From NCBI GenBank assembly GCA_037445895.1, contig JBBIJO010000003.1:1-64000 (forward strand): a stretch of DNA of 64,000 nucleotides, in the 5' to 3' direction. The stretch's first letter is position 1. Every line of letters begins with the position of its first letter. Below, piece after piece: positions 36,537-45,168 of the stretch. This DNA is from JBBIJO01 sp037445895. GTDB lineage: Bacteria; Bacteroidota; Ignavibacteria; Kapaibacteriales; UBA2268. The position numbers and the translations under genes were made by a program. The notes under the pieces were generated by a model. It worked only from the letters and a program-made list of their open reading frames with translations. It searched no databases and was not told the DNA's origin.

Positions 36537-36845
36537 ACTCCCATTACCATTATTGAACAAAAATTATTAATTACGAAGGACCTATTGTTAACGCATCGAT
36601 ATTGTTTAGTCTGGGGCAGTTATCGTTGGCTTGTCGCGAATTTTAATGCTTAAAGAAAATAGTTTTTTCATAAACGACCCCCTTTTTTAAAAATGTAAAA
36701 AATGGTATGAAATTTTATTGTAAAATAAGGCACCACTTCCTTTCTCACTTCTTTTATTCATTGACTTGTAAATTAAATCCATTATCAAAATAAGCAATTT
36801 TAATTTAATGTGCAAATATATGCAAAGATTTTTTTATATTTTTTG
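36537..36845. other. Leader region upstream of susC
   Basis: This 309-base gap separates the 3' end of the acyl-CoA synthetase from susC. On the minus strand TATATTTG (complement of 36813-36820) could be the -7 box, without a matching -33 box. It would produce a leader of about 270 bases holding a 21-codon ORF with a strong ribosome site. Confidence 0.45.
36606..36671 (-). CDS. Possible 21-residue leader peptide upstream of susC
   Basis: An ATG at 36671 preceded by the strongest Shine-Dalgarno-like site in the area (AAAAAAGGGGG, spacing about 7) opens a 21-codon frame beginning MKKLFSLSIKIRDKP and ending TAA at 36606. It lies 70 bases upstream of the susC start on the same strand. It may be a translated leader that couples or attenuates susC expression, or a chance frame. 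It is not homologous to anything I recognise. Confidence 0.4.
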   Translation of the reverse strand: MKKLFSLSIKIRDKPTITAPD

Positions 36846-38657
36846 TTATTCTTGCATTTTATACATTTGTTCAATTAATTCAGAATACTTTCGTTCGACA
36901 ACGTGGCGTTTGATACTTAATTTTGGGCTCAATTCTCCGCCATCGACAGTAAAAGATTCTGTGAGAAGAGCAAATTTACGAACCCGTTCGAACTTTGCAA
37001 TATCCTTTTGCAAATAGTCTATTTCATCTTTAATAGTCTTAATGATTTGGGGATTTGCAACTAATTCCGATAGTGTATTGTAAGATATATTGAAGGTTTC
37101 TGCAAGAGATTTCAACTCGTCGAAATTAGGTAATATTAACGCAGTGTTGTATTCACGATTGTCACCAATTAGAATACACTGGTCGATATATTTACTTTGA
37201 CAGAGTAAATTTTCGATTGGTTGCGGTGCAATGTTTTTGCCCCCACTGTTTACGAAAATGTATTTTTTCCTGTCGGTAATCTTAATGTTTCCTTTTTTTG
37301 TGATTAATCCTATATCTCCGGTATAAAGCCAACCGTCTTCGTCGATTGCCGATTTTGTTGCATTAATGTCGTTCCAGTATCCTTGCATAACATTAGGACC
37401 TCGGACTAATATTTCACCATCATCGGCAATTTTTACTTCAATTCCATCTAATGGTTTACCAACCGTTCCGATTTCGAAGTCATTGTCTCGGTTTACACTT
37501 ACGACCGGAGAAGCTTCGGTCAATCCATACCCTTCGAGGACCCGATAACCAAGCGACCAGAAAAAAATGTTAACATCCGGGTTTAATGGTGCTCCGCCCG
37601 AAACAAATCGGATGAATTGGATTCCGAATTTTTCGCGAATTTTTGAGAAAACAAGTTTATCGGCTAACTTATATTTGCTCTTGATAATTGGGTTTAATTT
37701 TCCTTCTATTTTATTTAAGATATAATTTTTTCCAGCTTTAATTGCCCAAAAGAAAATCTTTTGTTTTATAGAGCTTTCCTTTTCTATAGCAGCGAAGATG
37801 CGTTTTTTTATAACTTCCAGCAATCGAGGAACTGTTGTCATTAAAGTGGGTTGAATTTCTTTGATATTCGTTGGAATTGTATCAATTGACTCTGCCAGTG
37901 CAATGACTGCACCACATCGGAATGCGGCATAATAGCCAGTTGTCCTTTCATAAGAATGACACCAAGGAAGAAAAGAAAGGAATACATCCTTCTCCCCAAA
38001 ATCTATTGCCTTGGCAGCTGCTTCAATATTCGAAATAACATTGTGATGGGTAAGAACAACCCCTTTTGGTTCGCCAGTTGTTCCGCTTGTATAAATAATA
38101 GTCAATATATCGTCGGGTTTGATTTTTCCAATACTTTGTAGTATTATTTGCCGACGCATTGCTTCCGTTCTTAAAACAGTACCTGTTTCAATTATCGAAT
38201 AGTATGTCTTTGCCGAAATTTCTATTTCATCGGAAACTTTTATATTATCGAGTACTATTATGTGGCGAATTGATTGGATATTATTAACGACTCCAAGAAT
38301 TTTGTTCAGTTGGAAATTATTTGAAACAACAACCGCAATAGCCTCGCAGTTGTTGAAAATATATTCTTCTTGTTTTGGTGTTGTGCTGGGGAAAATTGGA
38401 ACACTCGTAGCACCTATTGTTGCAATTGCCACATCGACAATTACCCACTCAATCCTATTTTCGGAAACTAATCCAACTCTATCGCCGCTTCGTATCCCAA
38501 AATTCAGCAATCCAATAGCGAATTTTTCTATTCTATCCCATAATTCACTATAAGTAACATTCACGTAGTCCCCGTTTTGTTTGTATCTGAAAGCAGTTTT
38601 GCTTGAACCATATTTTTGGCATATTAGATAAAACATTTCAGGAATAGAGGAATACAT
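36846..38657 (-). CDS. Long-chain acyl-CoA synthetase (AMP-forming)
   Basis: A 603-residue ANL-superfamily enzyme. The P-loop IIYTSGTTGEPKGVVLTH, the A5-type motif LEGYGLTEASPVVS, the A7/A8 segment GWLYTGDIG ... KITDRKKYIFVNSGGKNIAPQPIE are complete, so it should adenylate a fatty acid and load it onto CoA. The FadD-type layout fits long-chain substrates. Its promoter is a full TTTG-N19-TAATTTTG just upstream. Confidence 0.94.
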   Translation of the reverse strand: MYSSIPEMFYLICQKYGSSKTAFRYKQNGDYVNVTYSELWDRIEKFAIGLLNFGIRSGDRVGLVSENRIEWVIVDVAIATIGATSVPIFPSTTPKQEEYIFNNCEAIAVVVSNNFQLNKILGVVNNIQSIRHIIVLDNIKVSDEIEISAKTYYSIIETGTVLRTEAMRRQIILQSIGKIKPDDILTIIYTSGTTGEPKGVVLTHHNVISNIEAAAKAIDFGEKDVFLSFLPWCHSYERTTGYYAAFRCGAVIALAESIDTIPTNIKEIQPTLMTTVPRLLEVIKKRIFAAIEKESSIKQKIFFWAIKAGKNYILNKIEGKLNPIIKSKYKLADKLVFSKIREKFGIQFIRFVSGGAPLNPDVNIFFWSLGYRVLEGYGLTEASPVVSVNRDNDFEIGTVGKPLDGIEVKIADDGEILVRGPNVMQGYWNDINATKSAIDEDGWLYTGDIGLITKKGNIKITDRKKYIFVNSGGKNIAPQPIENLLCQSKYIDQCILIGDNREYNTALILPNFDELKSLAETFNISYNTLSELVANPQIIKTIKDEIDYLQKDIAKFERVRKFALLTESFTVDGGELSPKLSIKRHVVERKYSELIEQMYKMQE

Positions 38658-38691
38658 TTTTCATTTCATCCATTTTAATTTTGAACAAAAC

Positions 38692-38722
38692 CAAAATTAT
38701 ATATTAGATAATTTTTTCCAAA
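38692..38722 (-). promoter_or_regulatory. Consensus Bacteroidota promoter of the acyl-CoA synthetase gene
   Basis: On the minus strand TTTG (complement of 38719-38722), a spacer of 19 bases, and TAATTTTG (complement of 38692-38699) match the Bacteroidota consensus TTTG/N19-21/TAnnTTTG exactly. The start codon is 35 bases downstream. Confidence 0.7.
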
Positions 38723-38867
38723 TTTTAGCAATCAATTTTTCTGTTTTTTTAATATCGTGCGATAGATGTAGTAATAAATCTTTGGGGAATGGCATTCTTT
38801 ACTGTGTGCCGGAGGTTAGGTAAAATGTCTTGTAGTTTTGGAAAGGCTTTTTCGGGAAAAATCATAT

Positions 38868-39467
38868 TTATTTTGCAATGTAGTCAGGGCAATCCAACCT
38901 TAATTCGCTTTTATAAAGGGACTTTTCGAGTAGCATACAGTAGTGCATATTTTTTTCCCTTTTGTAGTATTTGCAACTATAACACATTCTTTGTAATGAT
39001 ATGATGCCCGACTCATATAGTTGGTGGATTATATCTAGGAAGTTTTGAAGCAAATTTTCCTTTGCATTCGGGCTTAAGTTTTGTATTGGCTCGAGCAATT
39101 TGTTTGTGTATAAAGAAATTTCTTGGTATAATACGCGACCTGTATGGGTAAGTGCTAATTCAAAACTTCTCGAGTCGGATGGATTGCGTTCCTTTGTGAT
39201 AAGTTCTTTGCGAATAAGTGATTGTATTGCATCGCTTACGGTAGGTTTTGTAAGATGAAACTCTTGTGCCAAATAGCTTACCTTGCATTTTTCTCGGCTA
39301 TGGGTATGCAAAAAAATCAATATTTGTATTTGGATAGGGGAAAGTCCGAATTTTTTGCTTTGCTCCCAAAGAAGCACCCGAAAAACCTCGGCAATTCGCT
39401 CCAGTGCCGCAATTATTCGATGTTCTATTTGGCTATTTTGTATTTCTAAATCGAATGATGACGCCAT
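38868..39467 (-). CDS. MarR-family regulator with C-terminal four-cysteine tail
   Basis: A 199-residue transcription regulator. Residues of about 20-150 form a MarR winged helix: FGLSPIQIQILIFLHTHS, recognition helix LTKPTVSDAIQSLIRKELI and the wing KERNPSDSRSFELALTHTGR. The C-terminal 40 residues carry Cys162, Cys165, Cys177 and Cys193 (CYSC, HYC and LDCPDY), a spacing able to hold a metal or Fe-S centre or respond to thiol oxidants or NO. It lies 56 bases after the protoglobin gene on the same strand, so it probably shares its promoter and controls it. The sensing role is inference. Confidence 0.87.
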   Translation of the reverse strand: MASSFDLEIQNSQIEHRIIAALERIAEVFRVLLWEQSKKFGLSPIQIQILIFLHTHSREKCKVSYLAQEFHLTKPTVSDAIQSLIRKELITKERNPSDSRSFELALTHTGRVLYQEISLYTNKLLEPIQNLSPNAKENLLQNFLDIIHQLYESGIISLQRMCYSCKYYKREKNMHYCMLLEKSLYKSELRLDCPDYIAK

Positions 39468-39523
39468 ACAAAGGGGGTAACCGATTTTTTGTAGAATTTA
39501 TTTTAATCGGTTACCCATTTCGT

Positions 39524-40108
39524 TTAAAATTCTCCTTCTTTTACGTAAGGATAACACCAAGTCGTTACGGTTAAAACAACGGCTTTAAACCACGCATTAT
39601 ACATCGATTCGACTTCCGATAGCGAATGTCCCATTTTCGACAGGAATGGCTTGATTGTGAACGTTATTGGGTAAATAAAAGCAACCATATATCTAAAATT
39701 GACGAAAGGAACCGAGTGCACACCGTCGGTTTGGTTCTTTTTGATTTTGTGGTGTCGTTTTGCAATTTCATATTGATAATCAAGCCATTTTTGGTCATAA
39801 TCTTTGAGGCAAATATCTTTTATCCATTGCCCAAATCGCTGTCGAACTGCATCGAGATATTCAAGAATCGGGTTTCCACCATCAGTGAAAAAGTATACCA
39901 AATGCTCGTTTGAGCCAACATATCCATACCACAGGTCGAGAATTTCATCGATTTGCCCGCTCAAAATTTCCCCTGCCATTCGAAGATATCTGGTATCTTC
40001 GTCGGTCCAAAGCAAGGTTTTTTTGAGTAGTTCCAATTCGTCTAATGTTATTGGCGATATTTCAAGATACGATTGTCCAAAATCATATCCTTTAATATTT
40101 CTTTCCAT
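39524..40108 (-). CDS. Protoglobin-family haem protein
   Basis: A 194-residue single-domain globin of the protoglobin group, with the family opening IKGYDFGQSYLEISPITLDELELLKKTLLW, the segment GYVGSNEHLVYFF and the proximal-His region YEIAKRHHK. No signalling domain is attached. Protoglobins bind O2, CO and NO; in this operon with a cysteine-tailed MarR protein, gas sensing or NO detoxification is a fair inference. The start (MERNIKGYDFG) is preceded by AAGGAG (complement of bases just above 40108), a good ribosome site. Confidence 0.88.
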   Translation of the reverse strand: MERNIKGYDFGQSYLEISPITLDELELLKKTLLWTDEDTRYLRMAGEILSGQIDEILDLWYGYVGSNEHLVYFFTDGGNPILEYLDAVRQRFGQWIKDICLKDYDQKWLDYQYEIAKRHHKIKKNQTDGVHSVPFVNFRYMVAFIYPITFTIKPFLSKMGHSLSEVESMYNAWFKAVVLTVTTWCYPYVKEGEF

Positions 40109-40294
40109 ACATTCTCCTTTGTTTTGTTGTTAAATATAATTTGTTATTTGGTAGATTTTAATGTGCGATTTCGCATAGATGACTGTCTTTCACTAGCATT
40201 TCTGTTATAATGCTATTTCACATTGCAGGCGGACTTTTGTTGGGCACAAGGCTATCAAAATATTGCATAAAAAATCAACTAAATTTTGAAAATA

Positions 40295-40325
40295 CAAAAT
40301 TAATTAGGAATCCTAACTAAAACAA
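40295..40325 (-). promoter_or_regulatory. Protoglobin-marR promoter
   Basis: On the minus strand TTG (complement of 40323-40325), a 20-base spacer and TAATTTTG (complement of 40295-40302) form a Bacteroidota promoter directed toward the protoglobin gene. The spacer contains a 13-bp palindrome. Confidence 0.6.
40304..40316. promoter_or_regulatory. Palindromic operator candidate for the MarR regulator
   Basis: TTAGGA-A-TCCTAA is a perfect palindrome apart from its central base. It fills the spacer between the -33 and -7 boxes of the protoglobin-marR promoter, where a bound MarR dimer would block RNA polymerase. The half-site length and AT-rich character suit MarR proteins. Binding is inferred from position only. 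Confidence 0.6.
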
Positions 40326-40430
40326 TTAATTTTTTTTCATTTTTTATTCAAATTATGGAATTCTTGATTTTGGAAGTTTTGTTTTAATAAATCGTTAAAG
40401 AATACGTTTAATTAATTTTTTGAACAATAT

Positions 40431-43400
40431 TTGATAAATGTGCTTCGCTTTTGTATTGCCGCAATCTTTTTTTTGGCAAGTTACAATCTGAATTCTGGGA
40501 CTTTCGTTGTTAAGTTTAAGAAGAATTTCGACAGTAAATTGCTTAATGAACGCTTCTCGAATATCAAAGCTCATTTTTCGGAGTTACAGTTTTCTAAGAT
40601 GTTACAAACTTCTGGTAACAAACTCAGAATTTCCTCCCAAAGTTTATTATCTTCTAATATGGCAAATAAATTATTGGGTTACTATGTTCTCGAAATACCG
40701 GACTCGTTAATTGCGAGAACATTAAGTGAAATTAATAGTTTTCCCGAAATCGATTTCATTGAACCAAATATTAAAATTAGTATTGAACAGGATAATGTTA
40801 GAGATTCGGATTTGCAAAAGCAATGGTATATTAATTTTGTGAGGGCACACGAAGCTTGGAAGAAATCTACTGGCAAAGGGATTCGAGTTGGTATTATAGA
40901 CACGGGAATTGATTTTGAACACGAAGATTTGAAAAATCGTATTTGGATAAATCCGCAGGAAGATATTAACCATACTGGTCAGTTCGAGCCTTGGCCCGAT
41001 AGCGTTAAAATTAATGGAATCACAGGAGATTTAAATAGAGTTGATGACGACGGGAATGGGTTTATTGATGATATTATCGGATATGATTTTGTTAATCAAA
41101 CTTATGGAAATTTAGGTGATTATTCTATTCCCGATGCTATTCCATTCGATGAACACGGTCACGGAACAATGGTTGCTGGCGTGATAGCTGCTGATATTAA
41201 TGGGATGGGTATAGTTGGGGTAGCCCCAGGGGTTAAAGTAGTTGCTCTTCGCGCGTTTGATTTGACAGGCAATGCAGAAATCAAAGATATTGCTAATGCG
41301 ATAGTATATTCTGCGCTGAACGGAATTAATGTGTTAAACCTTTCGTTCGGTTCCCAAGAGTATTCTCGTTTGCTCGAAGATGCTATTTCTTTTGCACAAT
41401 CTATGGGCTGTATAATTGTTGCATCCGCCGGAAATGATGGAACTATTATTCCACACTATCCATCGGATTTCAATGGGGTTATTTCTGTCGGTTCAATTAC
41501 CCCCGATGGGACTATTGCTAATTCAAGCAATTTCGGGCCTAATGTTGATATATTTGCTCCTGGAGTAGAAATTTATACTACTTCTTTAAATAATACTTAT
41601 CGTTATATCTCCGGGACTTCCTTTTCTGCACCAGTTGTTTCTGCCGGTTGCGCTCTTCTTCTTTCTTTTGATTCTACATTGAAGGGAGAGGAAATACTTG
41701 GAATTTTGAAAGCCACACAGAAAAAAATTTTAGGGAAAGGGATGAAATACTCTCACGGTTATGTTGATTTTGCCGAATCTGTAAGCTTTTTTGGCTCTTC
41801 GCGGTTCGAGATTTTGAATATTCACAACGATGATGAATTTTTGAAAGAAGAGGTAATTACAGTTCCAATACAAATTTTTGCATATTCTCCATTTTTCTTT
41901 CAATATAACCTTTACCTATACAAAAACGACACGACCTTGGTGCAAAGATTAGTTGAACGCTCAAGCGAACAATCGATAGGAAACCGTTTCGACTTTAATA
42001 TTGGCAATTTAGACGAAGGGCAATATACTTTAAAACTAATTGCTACTTTGCGAAATGGCAACCAAATCGAAAAGTCTGTTCGTTTTTTTGTATATAGTCG
42101 GGATTCTTCGATAAAAGTGGAATCGTTAGATTGGGCATCTTGTATTTACGAAAATCGAACCTTTTATGTGTTGGTAACAAGTAGCAATTTACCTACATTT
42201 TGCAGAGTAATCTTCTTTGCGAAAGATGGGAAAAAATTGTTGGAATTAAGTGACGAAACTTATTCACAATCACACTTTATACCTTTTTTGGGTATTGAGA
42301 ATATAGCCGATAGGCCCCTAACATTTAGAATCCTTTATACTACAAAATCTGGAAAGGAATATAGTATTGACACAGCCATTAATGAGTTTGGATACAACAA
42401 TCCTATTAGTTATTCAAAAAAGTTTAATACATTGCCTTTGTCGTATTTATTTAATTATACTGTTCCTATAAATTCATCGCGCTTCGATGGTTTAATGATA
42501 AATCCCTATGACAATTTGAATTGGAAGAATCTTGAGCTATACAAATTTTCTGATACAGGATTTGCAAAATTGGCTGAATTGAAAGAACCTTGGATTCCAG
42601 TAGATACAGGAGATTCCAACGGTGATGGTAAATTAGAAGTTTTAACTACACTTTTAGGTCGAACAAGACTTTTGCAACCGGCGGGGGAACCACAAAATTA
42701 TTTCGATAATGTTTTGTTTCAAAGCGAGCCGAATTCTACTCTATGGGCTGCAAAAATGAAGGATTTCAATGGAGACGGCAAAGACGAGCTAATTTGTTTC
42801 GATGATACATCTATCCTCGTTATAAGCTATGAAGACGGAAAGTATAAAACCATTTCTCGGATTCTACCTCAAGATTCTTTCGGTGTTGTTGGCACTAAAC
42901 CGAACATCCAAATTGCAGATTTTGATTCCGATGGAAACTATGAACTTGCATTATTTACGACTCGAGGGTATCTTCTCATCTACCAATACGATAAAGCCTT
43001 GGAACGTTTCGACCTTGAATACTCACTAAAAACCGAAGGCGACCCCTTTTCTACTGCAGCTTGTATTGGTAAGTTAAAATCAAACCAAAATTTCTCGATT
43101 TTCTTTATTCAATCGAAATACTTCGAGGACAAGACCCACGAACAATTAAAAGGGTCGTTGTGGAATTTATTCAAAGTCGATGCAAGTTCAAAGGATACAT
43201 ATTCAATAACTTACGAAAAATCATTTTATGGAGTGAGGAGTGGCAGTATTCCACAAGGTATTTTTTATAGGAATGGTATAAATGCTGGGAATCTCGATAA
43301 AGAAGAGGGAGACGAGCTATTGGTTTCTTTGTTTCCAAACTTCTATGTGCTGAAATTTGGAGCAGACAGCATTGGATTTACTCCGATTTTGTGGATACCT

Positions 43401-44681
43401 TTTGTTTATTCAAACTCAGCGATTGTAAATGATTTCGATAACAATGGAGTAAATGAGTTCGGTATTTCAAATTGGGATGGCTTGCGTTTCTATGAGTTAA
43501 ATGTGAAAGTTAAACTGTTTACACCATCATTTCTCGATGGCTGGTTGGATTCCACCAATAAAATAAATCTTTATTGGGAAAAAGTTGAAAATGCCGATAA
43601 ATACGAAATTTACGAGGTTTTGCCGAATGGAAGTATTAACCTTGTTGGTATGAGCTATTCGAATGATTTTATGTTGGAAGTCGTTAATCCACCTAACTCT
43701 ATCGAGTATATAGTCCGTGGAATAAATGATAGTGGAAATTACGAGCCTAGTGATTTTACTAATCCAATACGAATTTACTTTTTTAAACCAACCCGTGCAT
43801 TATCTGTCGCAGTTGTATCGCCAAAGCAAATAGAAATTCATTTTACGGGGAAACTTCCATTGGTTTTCGCAAACAAATCCGTAATTCAAATCTATGATGA
43901 GAATTTGAAAGAGATTGAGTTCGAAACACTTCAAAGAGCAAACGATACAATTCTAGTTGTGACATTTTTCCAAAAATTGTGGATTGGTAAATATTTAGCC
44001 CAAATTGGGAATTTTCGGGATTATTGGGGTAACCGAACGATTTCAGATGGTATTGAATTCGAAATAGACACAACAAATGTAGTTGATTCTTTGCTCTTTG
44101 TTCAAAAATTTGAATTTGTAAATAACAATAAGATTAGACTATATTTCAACTCAGCTTTGGATTCTATTTCTGCTACAAACCTGTTGAATTATCGAATTGA
44201 ACCTTTCGGAGAAATTGTTAATGTCGAACTCGGTCAAGATATTTCTTCGATACAAATAGAGCTTGGTTCGAATGTTAATATAGTTTCGCTTGGAGTTGAC
44301 TTCTATCTTGTTTTGGGGAAAATTTACTCATTAGATTCGACTCGAATTGTTGTTCCACCATTTAATACTATCGCACTAACTCGCGAAGCTCAAGAAATTT
44401 CGCATGCTTTTGCCTATCCTAACCCAATAGATTTATCTAAAGATGAACAATTGACTTTCGCTAATATACCATCGAGTTCAATAGTTGAAATATATGATGC
44501 GTATTTCCGTAAAGTTTTGGAATTAAAGAATGATAGATGGAAAGGAGGGATTCAAATTGATATACGGAATCAAAATCGATTTACTTTTGAAAGTGGAATT
44601 TACTATTTTCGGGTTCGGAAGTTGAACGGTGATGGTATTGAAATTATTTCAAATTTGAAAAAATTTGCAGTAGTCCAATGA
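40431..44681 (+). CDS. Secreted subtilisin-like (S8) serine protease with FG-GAP-like repeats and T9SS-like C-terminus
   Basis: A 1416-residue secreted protease. A signal peptide (VLRFCIAAIFFLASYNLNS) and an I9-like propeptide (about 24-118, IEPNIKI end) precede an S8 domain with Asp157 (VGIIDTGID), His244 (HGHGTMVAG), Asn335 (ASAGNDG) and Ser397 (GTSFSAPVV), so it should be active. Downstream are beta-sandwich regions and two FG-GAP/VCBS-like calcium loops (DFNGDGKDEL, DFDSDGNYEL). The end, from YPNPIDLSKDEQL, resembles a T9SS type A sorting domain. The start is the TTG at 40431 or the GTG at 40440; no in-frame ATG exists before the signal peptide. It overlaps the next gene by 4 bp. Confidence 0.9.
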   Translation: MINVLRFCIAAIFFLASYNLNSGTFVVKFKKNFDSKLLNERFSNIKAHFSELQFSKMLQTSGNKLRISSQSLLSSNMANKLLGYYVLEIPDSLIARTLSEINSFPEIDFIEPNIKISIEQDNVRDSDLQKQWYINFVRAHEAWKKSTGKGIRVGIIDTGIDFEHEDLKNRIWINPQEDINHTGQFEPWPDSVKINGITGDLNRVDDDGNGFIDDIIGYDFVNQTYGNLGDYSIPDAIPFDEHGHGTMVAGVIAADINGMGIVGVAPGVKVVALRAFDLTGNAEIKDIANAIVYSALNGINVLNLSFGSQEYSRLLEDAISFAQSMGCIIVASAGNDGTIIPHYPSDFNGVISVGSITPDGTIANSSNFGPNVDIFAPGVEIYTTSLNNTYRYISGTSFSAPVVSAGCALLLSFDSTLKGEEILGILKATQKKILGKGMKYSHGYVDFAESVSFFGSSRFEILNIHNDDEFLKEEVITVPIQIFAYSPFFFQYNLYLYKNDTTLVQRLVERSSEQSIGNRFDFNIGNLDEGQYTLKLIATLRNGNQIEKSVRFFVYSRDSSIKVESLDWASCIYENRTFYVLVTSSNLPTFCRVIFFAKDGKKLLELSDETYSQSHFIPFLGIENIADRPLTFRILYTTKSGKEYSIDTAINEFGYNNPISYSKKFNTLPLSYLFNYTVPINSSRFDGLMINPYDNLNWKNLELYKFSDTGFAKLAELKEPWIPVDTGDSNGDGKLEVLTTLLGRTRLLQPAGEPQNYFDNVLFQSEPNSTLWAAKMKDFNGDGKDELICFDDTSILVISYEDGKYKTISRILPQDSFGVVGTKPNIQIADFDSDGNYELALFTTRGYLLIYQYDKALERFDLEYSLKTEGDPFSTAACIGKLKSNQNFSIFFIQSKYFEDKTHEQLKGSLWNLFKVDASSKDTYSITYEKSFYGVRSGSIPQGIFYRNGINAGNLDKEEGDELLVSLFPNFYVLKFGADSIGFTPILWIPFVYSNSAIVNDFDNNGVNEFGISNWDGLRFYELNVKVKLFTPSFLDGWLDSTNKINLYWEKVENADKYEIYEVLPNGSINLVGMSYSNDFMLEVVNPPNSIEYIVRGINDSGNYEPSDFTNPIRIYFFKPTRALSVAVVSPKQIEIHFTGKLPLVFANKSVIQIYDENLKEIEFETLQRANDTILVVTFFQKLWIGKYLAQIGNFRDYWGNRTISDGIEFEIDTTNVVDSLLFVQKFEFVNNNKIRLYFNSALDSISATNLLNYRIEPFGEIVNVELGQDISSIQIELGSNVNIVSLGVDFYLVLGKIYSLDSTRIVVPPFNTIALTREAQEISHAFAYPNPIDLSKDEQLTFANIPSSSIVEIYDAYFRKVLELKNDRWKGGIQIDIRNQNRFTFESGIYYFRVRKLNGDGIEIISNLKKFAVVQ

Positions 44682-45163
44682 AATTAGTTCTTTTCATCCT
44701 TATTGTTTCTTTCGTGGGTGGGACCGCGTGCCAGGATGGATTAAGCCCCGACTTTGGAAAAAAGGAGGGTAATATTTATGGGAATTTAATTATTGTTTCG
44801 GGAACCGATAGTTGGCCCAGCCCGGATTCTGCTTTAGAGTTAAGGGTTGTTGCTTTCAAGGAGTATCCACCGAAAGATATAATTGGCGAAATTGTTTCTG
44901 GTAATGCCTACTTTACCGATACTTTACCACGTTTCGTCGATACTATTCCTTTTTCTTTGAAGATAGACACTCCCCCAGTCGAGTTGAAATACATTGTTGG
45001 AGCATTACGTTATGGCTCGCTTGTTCAATGGAAAGTAATCGGGGTTTATACTTTGGATACTTCTTCGAAGCAGCCGGCTACGATTTTTGTCCAACGAGGC
45101 GATTTAATAAACAAAATAAACATTTATGTTGATTTTTACAATCTGCCCGAACAACCTTTTTGA
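44678..45163 (+). CDS. Small lipoprotein between protease and TonB receptor
   Basis: A 161-residue protein with a lipoprotein signal (LVLFILIVSFVGGTAC, Cys18) and a beta-rich body of a single domain (NIYGNLIIVSGTDSWPSPDSALELRVVAF; VGALRYGSLVQWKVIGVYT). I do not recognise the family. The ATG overlaps the protease stop (ATGA), and its stop overlaps the start region of the receptor gene. It could be an accessory ligand-capture lipoprotein for that receptor. Confidence 0.85.
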   Translation: MKLVLFILIVSFVGGTACQDGLSPDFGKKEGNIYGNLIIVSGTDSWPSPDSALELRVVAFKEYPPKDIIGEIVSGNAYFTDTLPRFVDTIPFSLKIDTPPVELKYIVGALRYGSLVQWKVIGVYTLDTSSKQPATIFVQRGDLINKINIYVDFYNLPEQPF

Positions 45164-45168
45164 TTGAT

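Larger units (their letters stand above)
40109..40430. other. Divergent intergenic region between protoglobin operon and subtilisin gene
   Basis: The 322-base gap carries the protoglobin promoter and operator (separate entries), implying a leader of about 180 bases for the protoglobin mRNA. No ORF longer than a few codons or RNA gene is evident. I see no consensus promoter for the plus-strand protease gene. Confidence 0.45.
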
